Source of the DNA: Streptococcus sp. CF8_St5-11
Lineage (GTDB): Bacteria > Bacillota > Bacilli > Lactobacillales > Streptococcaceae
Direction: 5' to 3'
DNA: 64,000 nt
Assembly: GCF_024295625.1 (NCBI RefSeq)
Contig: NZ_JANCOJ010000001.1
Span: forward strand, 682,001-746,000
Shown: piece after piece, positions 48,101 to 56,552 of the stretch
How the letters are laid out: the number at the start of each line of letters is the position of its first letter
Position numbering within the stretch: position 1 is the stretch's first letter
The notes under the pieces: model-generated
The model's database searches: none
Seen by the model: the letters and a program-made list of their open reading frames with translations, nothing else
Told to the model about the DNA's origin: nothing
Program-made: the position numbers and the translations under genes

Positions 48101-51100
48101 CTTGGTAAACCAACTTGTCGCCACGTTTAACAGTCTTCGTATTCAAGTTTTGTTTTTCGTTGTTTGATGCATCGTCCGCATATGGGTTCGCATTTGTATC
48201 TGCGTACTTGTCTGCCAATTCTTTGTCATCATCAACGAGCTTGTCGCCTGTGATATCGAATTTTTCTTCAGAAACAACGTATTTCTCTGGTTGGAACTTA
48301 GGTTCTTCTGGAGGACGAACAGTATTGTTGAACTCTTTATCAGCAGGATCTGTCACGTTTGTGATCAAGGCTTTCGCTGTACCATCATGACGAACTTCAA
48401 CTGTAACGACAGCTTTCATTGTATCGTATGTAACGGTTGCGTCTGTTCCTTTAACTTCTTCTACTGTGTACTTGTAGGTACCTTCTTGACCCTTCTTGTA
48501 TTTAAGGGCAGTGACAGTTTCACCAGCTTTATTAGTGTAATCTACTGGAGCAAACTTGATCTTACCAGCTGCATCGTTGGTTGCAGTTGCAATCACAACA
48601 TTGTCGCTGTCTTTCAACTCGAATGTGAATTCGCCAGCTTTCAGATCACGGCCTTCCAATTTCTTAGTGAAGTTGAATTCTACTGAGATTGGAACACTGT
48701 TGACACGTTTTTCAGTTGGTTTGTTTGGTTTTTCAACAGTCTTGCTTACTGGGTTGTAGTAGTTAACAACTTGTGCTGCCTTGTTTTCGATATCTGCACC
48801 AGCTACGACATCGTCTTTCACTGTTGCTGGGATATCAAATTTATAGTAGCGTCCAAATTCAAACTTAGTCGTATCAATGATTTGAGTATTTTCAGCATCG
48901 CCAAGTGACTTAGTGAAGCCATCCTTAAGGTTAGCTGTCAGAACACCATTGTTATCAGAGATATCAAATTTAGTCGTAACATCCGCACCAGTAACTGAAT
49001 CGTAAACCTTGATATCTGAAGCATTAACAGTCAATTTATCCTTGTCGTAGTTATCTGTGATTCCTACTGTTTGGATATTGTCTTTGTTGTTTGCGTCAAA
49101 TTTAGTTGTATCCAACCATACTTGGTAGTAAAGTTTTTGACCACGTTCAACTGGTTTCGTATTCAAGTTTTCATCTTCGTTGTTGGCAGTTGTATCGACA
49201 TATGGGTTTGTATTTGTTTCACCATATTTATCTGTCAATTCAGAATCGTCATCAACGAGCTTAGTACCTGTGATATCGAATTTCGCTTTAGAAACAACGT
49301 ATTTCTCTGGTTGGAACTTAGGTTCTGTTGGTGGAGTGACACGGTTGTTGAACTCTTTATCAGCAGGTTCTGTCACATTTGTGATCAAGGCTTTGGCTGT
49401 ACCGTCATGAGAAACAGTAACGGTTACAACTGCAGACATTTCATCATAAGTGACAGTTGAGTCTGTACCCTTAACCTCTGTTACAGTGTAAGTGTAAGTA
49501 CCTTCTTGACCCTTCTGGTATTTAAGGGCAGTGACAGTTTTACCAGCTTTGTTTGTGTAATCAACTGGAGTGAACTTGAAGTTACCAGCTGCATCGTTGG
49601 TTGCAGTCGCAATCACAACATTGTCGCTGTCTTTCAACTCGAATGTGAATTCGTTAGCTTTAAGAGCACGACCTTCCAATTTCTTAGTGAAGTTAAATTC
49701 TACTGAGATTGGAACATTGTTGACACGTTTTTCAGTTGGTTTTTCAGGTTTTTCAACTTTCTTAGTAGTTGGGTTGTAATAGTTTACAACTTGAGCTGCA
49801 GTATTTTCGATATCTGCACCAGCTACGACATCGTCTTTCACTGTTGTTGGAATATCGAACTTGTAGTAACGTCCGAATTCGAATTTAGTTGTGTCGATAA
49901 CTTGTGTGTTTTCTGCATCGCCAAGTGACTTCGTGAAGCCAGCTTTCAAGTTAGCAGTGATCACACCGTTGTTGACAGCGATATCGAATTTATCTGTTAC
50001 TTCTGCACCTGTTACAGAGTCGTAAGCTTTAATATCAGCTGCATTAAGATTTAATTTAGCTTCATCATAGTTATCTGAAATACCTACTGTTTGGATGTTG
50101 TCCTTGTTAGCTGCGTCAAATTTAGTTGTATCCAACCATACTTGGTAAACCAATTTAGAACCACGTTCAACAGTCTTAGTATTCAAGTTTTCTGCTTCAT
50201 TGTTTGATGCATCGTCCGCATATGGGTTCGCATTTGTATCTGCGTACTTGTCTGCCAACTCTCTATCATCGTCAACAAGCTTGTCACCAGTGATATCGTA
50301 TTTCTCTTTAGAAACAACGTATTTCTCTGGTTGGAACTTAGGTTCTTCTGGAGGTGTTACACGGTTGTTAAATTCTTTATCAGCAGCATCCGTTACGTTG
50401 GCAACGATTGCTTTCGCTGTACCATCGTGTGAAACAACCACTTTAACAGTAGCAACCATTGTGTCGTATTTGACAGTTGCATCTGTACCAGGAGTTTCTT
50501 CTACTGTGTAGTTGTATGTCTTACCAAGATCATCACGACCGAACTCAAGAGTCTTGAAGACAATCTTACCAGCAGCGTCATTCTTCACGCGTTCAACTTC
50601 AACGCCGTCTTTCTTCAATACGAATTCGAATTCCTTGGCTTGAAGTTCACGACCTTCCAAACGTTTCGTGAAGTTCATTTCCACTGGAACTGGAACGCTG
50701 TTGACACGTTTTTGTGTTGGTTTTTCAGGTTTTTCAACTGTTTTGCTTACTGGGTTGTAAACGTGAACTGTTTGGTTGGCTGTATTTTCAATATCAGCAC
50801 CAGCTTTAACAGATTCTTTAACAGTTGCTGGAATATCAAATTTATAGTAACGTCCAAATTCGAACTTAGTTGTATCGATAACAGGAGCATTGACTTTATC
50901 TTTGATAAATTCATCTTTAGAAGTTGCAGTGATTGTACCATTTTCAACTTTGATGTCGAATTTATTGGTTACTTCTGCACCAGTTACTGAATCATATGCT
51001 TTGATGTCCGCTGCATTGACGTCCAATTTATCAGCGTCGTATGTATCAGATACACCAACGTATTGGATGTTGTTTGCTTCAGTGAATTTAGTAGTATCAA

Positions 51101-54100
51101 GCCATACTTGGTAAACCAATTTAGAACCACGTTTAACTGTCTTCGTATTCAAGTTTTCTGGTTCGTTGTTGTTTGTCTTGTCTACATATGGATCTGCATT
51201 TGTTTCAGTGTATTCATTTGTCAACTCATCGTCGTCATCCATCAACTTGTTACCAGTGATGTCATATTTCTCTTTAGAAACAACAAATTTTTCTGGTTGG
51301 AATTCTGGAGTTTCTGGAGGAGTGACTTTGTTGTTGAATTCTTTATCTGCGGTACCATTAGTAGCGTTACCGTCAGCATCAACCCCACCTTTTGATGTTA
51401 CGTTTGTAACTGTAGTCAATGAATGACCGTTCTTCGCAACTTCAACTGTCACTGTAGCTTTCATTTGGTCGTAAGTCATTCCGAATTCTTTGTTTTCAGG
51501 AATCACTTCTTCTACAGTATAAGTGTGTGTACCAACTTTCGTATTGTCGAATGACAATTCTGAGAATGTAACATTACCGTCAGCATCATTTTTCACTGTT
51601 TCAACTTTGTTACCAGCAGCATCTTTCAATACGAAGCTGAATTCGCCTGCAGCCAATTTACGGCCAGCCAACTTCTTAGTGAAGTCAAATTTCGTTACAA
51701 CTGGAGAAACCACATAGTTGTTAAACTCAGTGTCTTCTGGCATTGTAACAGCTGCGCTCAAGATACCTGTAGCTGCATTTTTGGTTACATTAACAGTTAC
51801 GACTGCATTCATTGAATCGTAGTCGATGTTTGTATCTGCGCCAGCTACTTCACGTACAGTGTAAGTGTGTTCACCTACAGCGTTGTATTCAATCGCATCA
51901 AATGTGATAGATCCATCTGCTGCATTTTTCTTGGTTTGGATCACATTGCCATTTTCAAGCAATTCGAATGTGAAGGCATCCTTTGTAAGCTCTTTCCCTT
52001 CAAGACGTTTAGTGAACTTGAATTGAGCTTGAGCTGCAGCAGGTGTGAAGGTGTTGTTGAACTCTGTATCTGCAGGAAGTGTGTTTGTTGCTTTAAGAAC
52101 ATGACCTTCCTTAGTAACAGTGATTGTTACTTCAGCTTTCATTGGGTCGTAAGTCATGCCAGTTTCTTTATTTTCTGGGATAACTTCTTCTACAGTGTAC
52201 TTGTGAGTACCAACTTGAGTATTATCAAAGGTCAAATCATCAAAGGCTACAACACCTTGTTTAGTATTGGTCTTGGTTTGAAGAGTCTTACCATTTGAAT
52301 CTTTCAATACAAAGCTGAATTCGCCTTCTTTCAACTCACGGCCTGCAAGGGCTTTGCTGAAGTCGAAACGAGTCTTAACTGGAGCTACTGCAAAGTTGTT
52401 AAACTCTGTATCTTCAGGCATTGTAACCTTAGCAGTCAAGACACCAGATGCAGCATCTTTCGTAACGTTAACTTTTACGACTGCATTCATATCATCGTAG
52501 TCGATGTTTGTATCTGTTCCAGCTACTTCACGTACAGTATAAGTGTGAGAACCTTCTTTATCGTAAGAAATCGCGTCGAATTGGATGGTTCCATCAGCCG
52601 CATTTTTCTTCGTTTGGATGACATTACCATTTTCAACCAATTCAAATGTGAAGGCATCCTTCGTGAGCTCTTTCCCTTCCAATTTCTTAGTGAACTTGAA
52701 TTGAGCTTGTGTAGCAACAGGTGTGAAGGTATTGTTGAACTCTGTATCTGCAGGAAGTGTGTTTGTTGCTTTAAGAACATGACCTTGCTTAGTAACAGTA
52801 ATGGTCACTTCAGCTTTCATTGTGTCGTAAGTCATACCAGTTTCTTTATTTTCTGGGATAACTTCTTCTACAGTATATTTGTGTGTACCAACTTGTGTGT
52901 TATCAAAAGTCAAATCATCAAAGGCTACAACACCTGCCTTAGTATTTGTCTTGGTTTGAATGACCTTACCATCTGAATCTTTCAATACAAAGCTAAATTC
53001 ACCGGCTTTCAACTCACGACCTGCAAGAGCCTTGCTGAAGTCAAACTTAGTCTTAACTGGAGCTACAACGTAGTTGTTGAAGACTTTATCATCTGCACTT
53101 GAAGCAAATCCGCCAGTACCGCTGTATTTAACGGAACCTTGCAAATCACCTTTAGAGTTCTCAGTTACAGTAACAGTCATCTTAACTGTCATACCATCGT
53201 AATCGACGTTTGTATCTGCCCCTTTAACCTCAGTGATTGTGTAAATGTAAGTACCAACTTTATTGAAGCTTAATTTACTAAATGAAGCTTTACCGTTTTT
53301 GTTAGTTACAGTTTCTTCATATGAAGGAAGTGATTTGTTTTCATTGACTTCTTTAATCTTGAAGCTAAATTCACCATCAACAAGCACACGTCCTTCCAAT
53401 TGTTTTTCAACTTCTGGAGTGACTGTTACTGGTTCTTGCTTCACGTAGTAGTAAACAGGTTGTTTATACGGCGTCAAAGAGTTAAGCAAGTCAACGTTGG
53501 TACCGATACCAGTTACTCCTCGAATCAATTGTTCGTTTGGAGAAAGGTGACCAATGTTATCTCCCAAGAATGGAACAAAGACAGTCTTGTACGGTGTATA
53601 TCCAGCAGCTTTTTGGAAGTCAAATGGAACTTCCTTACCATTTGCATAGGTTACACCTTTGCTATCTGTGAAAGGAATGGTGTTTAGTGGTGTTTTCTTA
53701 ACAGCTAGTTCTTGTTTGTTATAATCACCTGGTTTAATCGGTTTGGTTTCTGCTAGCAACATGTAGCCATCAGTGCTCAAGCTACCATCAGAACGTTTGC
53801 TTTGTTGTTTTGGATCTAGAAGATAAACGCGAACAACTACAGATCCGTCTTCCCCTACGATTTCTTTAATCCGTTTAATTCCTGCACGCTCAGCGTCCAT
53901 GAATTTAGTTCCAACTTTGTAAGGGCGACTTACATAACCTGATTTATCATTTGCATCAGCTGCTTGATACAATTTGTAACCATCAAATTGACGCTCTCCA
54001 GATGCTGTGAAGTTTTGCCCTTCCATAGCTTTAAGAGTGTATGAAGCTAAATCAACTTCATTGCCATTTTCTTTATAATCTTGAACAGTTACATCCGTTT

Positions 54101-55520
54101 TATTCGCGTTAAATGTTGGATTATTTTTATCAACTACTTTATAGTAAGTTGTTTTATTAACTGATGCTGGAATCTTGGCATTGGTATCCGTAATCGTACG
54201 ACCGTTATAAGCTGGTTCTACAACGTTGATAATATCTGTTGATGTACGAGCAGCATAAACAGCATCGTATAATTTTTGTTCGTCAGGTGTAAGTTGATGT
54301 CCTGGAGCTACTAAAGCTTGGATGCTTGCTCCAACTTCATAACCATATTGAATAAATGGTTGGTCCGTTTTACCAGGACCAGTTCCTGTACCTGGATCGT
54401 AATCAACTTGCCAAGTTAATTCACTTTTAGATGCAGCTGTAGTTGTTGTGAATTTTTGAATACCGCTAGAAGCTGTGATGGTTCTAGTTTCTACTACATT
54501 ACCTGTAGTTTTATCGATTAATTCAACAGTTGTATCTGTAGAAGCATCAAATCTCTTGTATGCTCGAGTATAGTAGTTTGTATTGTAGCGTTCATTAAAG
54601 CGAGTGAGGTCTACGATGCTATAAGTATAGACATCGCCTTCTTTAGCAGCGTATCCTGATGGTACTGTTTGTGAACGAACACTTGCACCATTTGGATCCG
54701 TCATCTCAGGTGTAGCAACTTCACCGTCTTTTAGGAAAGTTGCTACAGCAACCGGCTCGTTATTGTGGTCTGTAGCGGCACGACGATTACGACGACGGCT
54801 ACTTACTGCTAAAGCTCCTGCATTTGTACGTTCTGTAGCAGCGTTTGCTACAGCCGCAGCAGCATCTGTACTTGTTGCTCTATCTGCTTGAGCAGCTGGT
54901 TCTGTACCAGTGATTGAAGCTGCTGGATTAACAGTAGCTGAAAAAGTAGTTGGTGCTGCTGGTGTAGCCGCTTCTTCTCTTGCAGCTGCTCTCTCTGAGC
55001 TTTCACCTGCTGCAGCACGAGTTGCAGTTGGTGCTGCTGGTGTAGCCGCTGTTGTAGGAGCTGGTTTAGAGCTGGTTTCTACCTTTTTCGCTGTTGGTAG
55101 AGCGATTTCTGGCAATGAACCAACGTTTAGTGGTTTTGAAGCTTCTTCAGTTTTTTTAGTTTCAGCTGGCGCTACCTGTTTTTCTGTAGCAGCTGGTGTT
55201 GCAGCTGCCTCAGTTTTTTCAGTCGCTGAAGCCGGTGTTTCTGAAGTTGCAGCAACAGTTCCAGAAAGGTCAATTTTTGGAACTGATCCCCCTTCCCCGT
55301 ATGCCTTAGAAGCAGCTGGTGCTTCTGCTTGACTTGACTCTGTTGTAGCAGGTTGTGCTGCTTCTGAAGCTGCTGTCCCCGCAGATTCAGAGGCTGCTTC
55401 ATCCGCTGACGCGGATTGAGCTCCTGCAGCAAAGAGCGCTGTTCCTAAGAGAACAGAACAAACCCCAATGCTATATTTTCGTAAAGAAAAGCGTTGGCGT
55501 CTATTGAAAATATCCTTCAT
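42165..55520 (-). CDS. Giant wall-anchored adhesin with 15 FctA-type and 9 antigen I/II-type isopeptide domains
   Basis: This 4,451-residue protein has a YSIRK-type signal (FSLRKYSIGVCSVLLGTALF, cleavage after ASA near 39), so it uses the housekeeping Sec route. An Ala/Thr-rich lead runs to about 230 and ends in RRRNRRA. A beta-rich module at about 250-690 resembles the binding region of SRRPs 1 and 3. Six consecutive FctA/Spy0128-type domains follow (about 697-1397), then nine pairs of an antigen I/II C-terminal-type domain plus an FctA-type domain, 325-340 residues per pair. The end is a TPPTTPPN proline-rich wall spacer and LPETG near 4417. FctA units show the family's isopeptide residues in place: Lys in FTKRLEGREL, Glu in YTVEEVKG and Asn in EFNN. 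The stalk should therefore be covalently self-locked and extended. The ligand is unknown. No frameshift is seen. AAAGGAGAT precedes the ATG. Confidence 0.9.
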   Translation of the reverse strand: MKDIFNRRQRFSLRKYSIGVCSVLLGTALFAAGAQSASADEAASESAGTAASEAAQPATTESSQAEAPAASKAYGEGGSVPKIDLSGTVAATSETPASATEKTEAAATPAATEKQVAPAETKKTEEASKPLNVGSLPEIALPTAKKVETSSKPAPTTAATPAAPTATRAAAGESSERAAAREEAATPAAPTTFSATVNPAASITGTEPAAQADRATSTDAAAAVANAATERTNAGALAVSSRRRNRRAATDHNNEPVAVATFLKDGEVATPEMTDPNGASVRSQTVPSGYAAKEGDVYTYSIVDLTRFNERYNTNYYTRAYKRFDASTDTTVELIDKTTGNVVETRTITASSGIQKFTTTTAASKSELTWQVDYDPGTGTGPGKTDQPFIQYGYEVGASIQALVAPGHQLTPDEQKLYDAVYAARTSTDIINVVEPAYNGRTITDTNAKIPASVNKTTYYKVVDKNNPTFNANKTDVTVQDYKENGNEVDLASYTLKAMEGQNFTASGERQFDGYKLYQAADANDKSGYVSRPYKVGTKFMDAERAGIKRIKEIVGEDGSVVVRVYLLDPKQQSKRSDGSLSTDGYMLLAETKPIKPGDYNKQELAVKKTPLNTIPFTDSKGVTYANGKEVPFDFQKAAGYTPYKTVFVPFLGDNIGHLSPNEQLIRGVTGIGTNVDLLNSLTPYKQPVYYYVKQEPVTVTPEVEKQLEGRVLVDGEFSFKIKEVNENKSLPSYEETVTNKNGKASFSKLSFNKVGTYIYTITEVKGADTNVDYDGMTVKMTVTVTENSKGDLQGSVKYSGTGGFASSADDKVFNNYVVAPVKTKFDFSKALAGRELKAGEFSFVLKDSDGKVIQTKTNTKAGVVAFDDLTFDNTQVGTHKYTVEEVIPENKETGMTYDTMKAEVTITVTKQGHVLKATNTLPADTEFNNTFTPVATQAQFKFTKKLEGKELTKDAFTFELVENGNVIQTKKNAADGTIQFDAISYDKEGSHTYTVREVAGTDTNIDYDDMNAVVKVNVTKDAASGVLTAKVTMPEDTEFNNFAVAPVKTRFDFSKALAGRELKEGEFSFVLKDSNGKTLQTKTNTKQGVVAFDDLTFDNTQVGTHKYTVEEVIPENKETGMTYDPMKAEVTITVTKEGHVLKATNTLPADTEFNNTFTPAAAQAQFKFTKRLEGKELTKDAFTFELLENGNVIQTKKNAADGSITFDAIEYNAVGEHTYTVREVAGADTNIDYDSMNAVVTVNVTKNAATGILSAAVTMPEDTEFNNYVVSPVVTKFDFTKKLAGRKLAAGEFSFVLKDAAGNKVETVKNDADGNVTFSELSFDNTKVGTHTYTVEEVIPENKEFGMTYDQMKATVTVEVAKNGHSLTTVTNVTSKGGVDADGNATNGTADKEFNNKVTPPETPEFQPEKFVVSKEKYDITGNKLMDDDDELTNEYTETNADPYVDKTNNNEPENLNTKTVKRGSKLVYQVWLDTTKFTEANNIQYVGVSDTYDADKLDVNAADIKAYDSVTGAEVTNKFDIKVENGTITATSKDEFIKDKVNAPVIDTTKFEFGRYYKFDIPATVKESVKAGADIENTANQTVHVYNPVSKTVEKPEKPTQKRVNSVPVPVEMNFTKRLEGRELQAKEFEFVLKKDGVEVERVKNDAAGKIVFKTLEFGRDDLGKTYNYTVEETPGTDATVKYDTMVATVKVVVSHDGTAKAIVANVTDAADKEFNNRVTPPEEPKFQPEKYVVSKEKYDITGDKLVDDDRELADKYADTNANPYADDASNNEAENLNTKTVERGSKLVYQVWLDTTKFDAANKDNIQTVGISDNYDEAKLNLNAADIKAYDSVTGAEVTDKFDIAVNNGVITANLKAGFTKSLGDAENTQVIDTTKFEFGRYYKFDIPTTVKDDVVAGADIENTAAQVVNYYNPTTKKVEKPEKPTEKRVNNVPISVEFNFTKKLEGRALKANEFTFELKDSDNVVIATATNDAAGNFKFTPVDYTNKAGKTVTALKYQKGQEGTYTYTVTEVKGTDSTVTYDEMSAVVTVTVSHDGTAKALITNVTEPADKEFNNRVTPPTEPKFQPEKYVVSKAKFDITGTKLVDDDSELTDKYGETNTNPYVDTTANNEDENLNTKPVERGQKLYYQVWLDTTKFDANNKDNIQTVGITDNYDKDKLTVNASDIKVYDSVTGADVTTKFDISDNNGVLTANLKDGFTKSLGDAENTQIIDTTKFEFGRYYKFDIPATVKDDVVAGADIENKAAQVVNYYNPVSKTVEKPNKPTEKRVNSVPISVEFNFTKKLEGRDLKAGEFTFELKDSDNVVIATATNDAAGKIKFAPVDYTNKAGETVTALKYKKGQEGTYKYTVEEVKGTDATVTYDTMKAVVTVEVRHDGTAKALITNVTDPADKEFNNTVRPPEEPKFQPEKYVVSEEKFDITGDKLVDDDKELADKYADTNANPYADDASNNEKQNLNTKTVKRGDKLVYQVWLDTTKFDASNKDNIQSVGISDDYDEAKLELDSTKIKAYDSVTGAEVTDKFDIAVNNGVITATLKDGFTKSLGDAENTQVIDTTKFEFGRYYKFDIPTKVKADVPGGVDIENTAAQVVNYYNPTTKKVEKPSKPTEKRVNNVPVEVEFNFTKRLEGRELKANEFSFVLKDSTGKEVETVSNDASGNVKFKALEFKKGDEGVHNYTVEEVKGSDATVTYDTMKANVTVTVKHDGTAKVLIATVGDIADKEFNNRVTPPEEPKFQPEKYVLNTAKFSITDNKLLDDDAELTDKYGETNTDPYVDKTDNNEAENINTKSVKRGEKIYYQVWLDTTKFDAANKDNVQTVGITDDFDETKVDVDGSAIKAYDSVTGADVTNKFDITVNNGVMTATLKDGFTKSLGDAENTQIIDTTKFEFGRYYKFDIPATVKNDVPGGADIENTAAQVVNYYNPVSKTVEKPNKPTEKRVNNVPVEVGFNFTKRLEGRELKTNEFSFVLKDSTGKEVETVSNDASGNVKFKALEFKKGDEGVHNYTVEEVKGTDATVTYDTMKANVTVTVKHDGTAKVLIATVGDIADKEFNNRVTPPEEPKFNPEKYVVSKAKFDVTGTKLVDDDKELANKVADTNANPYADDASNNEAENLNTKTVKRGQKLYYQVWLDTTQFDAANKDNIQTVGITDDFDETKLTVNASDIKAYDSVSGADVTSKFDISIANGVITANLKDGFTKSLGDAENTQIIDTTKFEFGRYYKFDIPATVNADIPGGVDIENTAAQVVNYYNPTTKKVEKPSKPTEKRVNNVPVEVEFNFTKRLEGRELKANEFSFVLKDSTGKTLETVSNDASGNVKFSKLEFKKGQEGVHNYTVEEVKGSDATVTYDTMKANVTVTVKHDGTAKVLIATVGDIADKEFNNRVTPPEEPKFQPEKYVVSEEKFDITGDKLVDDDKELADKYADTNANPYADDASNNEKQNLNTKTVKRGDKLVYQVWLDTTKFDTANKDNIQSVGISDDYDETKLELDSTKIKAYDSVTGAEVTDKFDITVNNGVITATLKDGFTKSLGDAENTQVIDTTKFEFGRYYKFDIPATVKADVKGGVDIENTAAQVVNYYNPTTKKVEKPNKPTEKRVNSVPVEVEFNFTKRMEGRELKANEFSFVLKDSEGKTLETVKNDASGNVKFSKLEFKKGQEGVHNYTVEEVKGTDATVTYDTMKANVTVTVSHDGKAKVLIATVGDIADKEFNNKVTPPETPEFNPEKYILNDEKFDLTGKSLLDDDKELADKVAETNANPYADKADNNEAANINTKTVKRGDKVVYQVWLDTTKFTEAHNIQSVGVTDDYEEDKLDINVANVKAYDSVTGEDVTAKFDIKVENGVISATSKADLTKSLGDAENTPVIDTTKFAFGRYYKFDIPATVKDTVKGGADIENTAAQIVHQYDPTSKTVKKPNKPTEKRVVNIPVSVEFNFTKRLEGRELKANEFSFVLKDSTGKVVETVKNDASGNVKFSALEFKKGQEGTYNYTVEEVKGTDTTVTYDTMKAVVTVEVSHDGTAKALLTKVTDPSDKEFNNTVRPPETPEFNPEKYILNESKFDLTGVKLLDDDDELKNKVADTNANPYVDKTDNNEAQNINTKTLKKGDKVYYQVWLDTTKFTEAHNIQSVGVTDKYDSANLTVNGADIKAYDSVTGEDVTAKFDIKVENGVITATSKADLTKSLGDAENTQVIDTTKLAFGRYYKFEIPAEIKQSAQDGVDIENTASQIVHQYDPTKKTVEKPEKPTEKRVVNIPVKVQFQFTKKLEGRALKAGEFSFVLKDEKGNVIETVTNDAAGKITFSNLEFKRGEEGTHLYHVEEIRGTDSSIEYDKMVATVGIMINKDGKVLTAITQLPEDTEFNNTVIPPTTPPTTPPNTPPTTPPNTPPTTPPTTPPTPPTPPTPPTTPPTPPTPPTPTTPPAPALPETGEEQSASAALLGAALGMVGLAGLAKRKKRED
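42480..51330 (-). repeat. Nine tandem two-domain modules of about 1 kb in the giant adhesin gene
   Basis: The DNA coding YQVWLDTTKF recurs at about 43190, 44166, 45147, 46128, 47109, 48089, 49109, 50129 and 51095, giving periods of 964 to 1,020 bp. Internal modules (44-48.5 kb) are more alike than the outer ones, a pattern expected from unequal crossing-over. Confidence 0.92.
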
Positions 55521-55568
55521 TTATAGGATCTCCTTTTTCATATTTCATGATTCCATGATACAAATAAA

Positions 55569-55597
55569 ATTGTAACATTCTTGACATCAAGAGTCAA
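55569..55597 (-). promoter_or_regulatory. Promoter of the giant adhesin gene, with an inverted repeat in the spacer
   Basis: TTGACT (55597-55592), a 17-nt spacer and TACAAT (55574-55569) lie on the minus strand about 50 nt before the ATG. The spacer contains the perfect inverted repeat TCTTGA-TG-TCAAGA (55592-55579), well placed for a repressor or spacer-acting activator. Confidence 0.65.
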
Positions 55598-55719
55598 TCT
55601 GTTGAAATTTAATTGTAATATTCTTGTTAAAATGTTATATTATACCACATATTTTTTAATATTTTGTGCCAAATTGTCACATTTTTTCCTATTTGGTTCA
55701 ATTTTTTTACGCCAATAAA

Positions 55720-55759
55720 AAAGAGTTCAAGAAAACAAAGTCGTTTTGTTTTCTTGAAC
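55720..55759 (-). terminator. Terminator after the carbonic anhydrase gene
   Basis: A perfect 12-bp stem GTTCAAGAAAAC/GTTTTCTTGAAC lies 10 nt after the stop and is followed on the minus strand by TCTTTTTTATT. Confidence 0.9.
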
Positions 55760-55768
55760 CCTTCTATT

Positions 55769-56263
55769 TTATTTCACTTCGGAGATCAATCCGGTATCCA
55801 CATCATACACAGCTCCTGAAATCACTACATCCTCTGGAATCAAAGGGGAAGCTTTTAAAAGCTCCATATCTTCACGGACACTCTCTTCAATGTCTTGAAA
55901 GGGGAGGAAGTCGCGCTCTCCCACATCTACTCCCAGTTCTTTCTTTAGATGTTGCCGGAAAGCTTCGTTTTCAAAGGTTTGTGCGCCACAGTCTGTATGG
56001 TGCAAGACGACGATTTCGCGGGTTCCCATCTGTTGCTGGGAAATAACCAAGGAGCGGATCATATCATCTGTCACGCGCCCTCCAGCATTCCGCAAAATAT
56101 GGGCATCTCCAAGAGCCAGGCCCAGTGCTGGTGCCACGTGAAGGCGGGAATCCATACAGGTCACGATGGCGACTTGTGTTTTGGGCTTAATCGGAAGACG
56201 GAGGTCTCCATGCAACGCCACATAAGCTTGGTTGGCTGTTAAAAAATTATCAAAATAAGACAT
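55769..56263 (-). CDS. Beta-class carbonic anhydrase
   Basis: This zinc enzyme (164 residues) interconverts CO2 and bicarbonate, needed by streptococci for growth in ambient CO2. Zinc ligands are visible as CMDSR (Cys, Asp/Arg dyad) and HHTDCG (His, Cys), with the GGRVTDDMIRSL segment between. The length suits the short bacterial beta class. AAAGGAGAGACC precedes the ATG. It follows radA on the same strand, as in pneumococcus, but repeat copy B and its own promoter separate the two. Confidence 0.93.
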   Translation of the reverse strand: MSYFDNFLTANQAYVALHGDLRLPIKPKTQVAIVTCMDSRLHVAPALGLALGDAHILRNAGGRVTDDMIRSLVISQQQMGTREIVVLHHTDCGAQTFENEAFRQHLKKELGVDVGERDFLPFQDIEESVREDMELLKASPLIPEDVVISGAVYDVDTGLISEVK

Positions 56264-56302
56264 GGTCTCTCCTTTGTTCCTTTGAAATTCAAATCATCTA
56301 TT

Positions 56303-56331
56303 ATTTTACCACATCTCACTATTTCTGTCAG
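56303..56331 (-). promoter_or_regulatory. Promoter of the carbonic anhydrase gene
   Basis: CTGACA (56331-56326), a 17-nt spacer and TAAAAT with an upstream TGG (56308-56303) lie on the minus strand about 40 nt before the ATG. Confidence 0.7.
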
Positions 56332-56366
56332 AGAGGATCTCCCGTCATCTGTCACATCTGAAAAAA

Positions 56367-56542
56367 AGAGAGTGGGACAGAAATCGGTCATTCGTTAGAA
56401 TTCGATTTCGACGTCCCACCTCCGCACAGTTGAGTAGGGCTGTAAAAGCTGATGAAATCAGCGTAGTAGAGTCCACTCAACCACTGCGTCTTGCTCGACA
56501 ATCCAAAAACAATTAAGAGGCTAGGACTTTTGTCCCAGCCTC
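56367..56542 (+). repeat. Three-hairpin intergenic repeat, copy B
   Basis: This copy is near-identical to copy A (a few substitutions such as TTTCGACGTCC for TTTCGTCGTCC). Read on the minus strand, the end hairpin GAGGCTGGGAC...GTCCTAGCCTC followed by TTAATTGTTTTT lies 10 nt after the radA stop and serves as its terminator. Confidence 0.92.
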
Positions 56543-56552
56543 TTTTCTTCTA

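Noticed and set aside
43158..50990. Many plus-strand frames of 60-170 residues opposite the giant adhesin gene
   Set aside because: They recur with the 1-kb module period, so they are by-products of the coding repeat on the minus strand.
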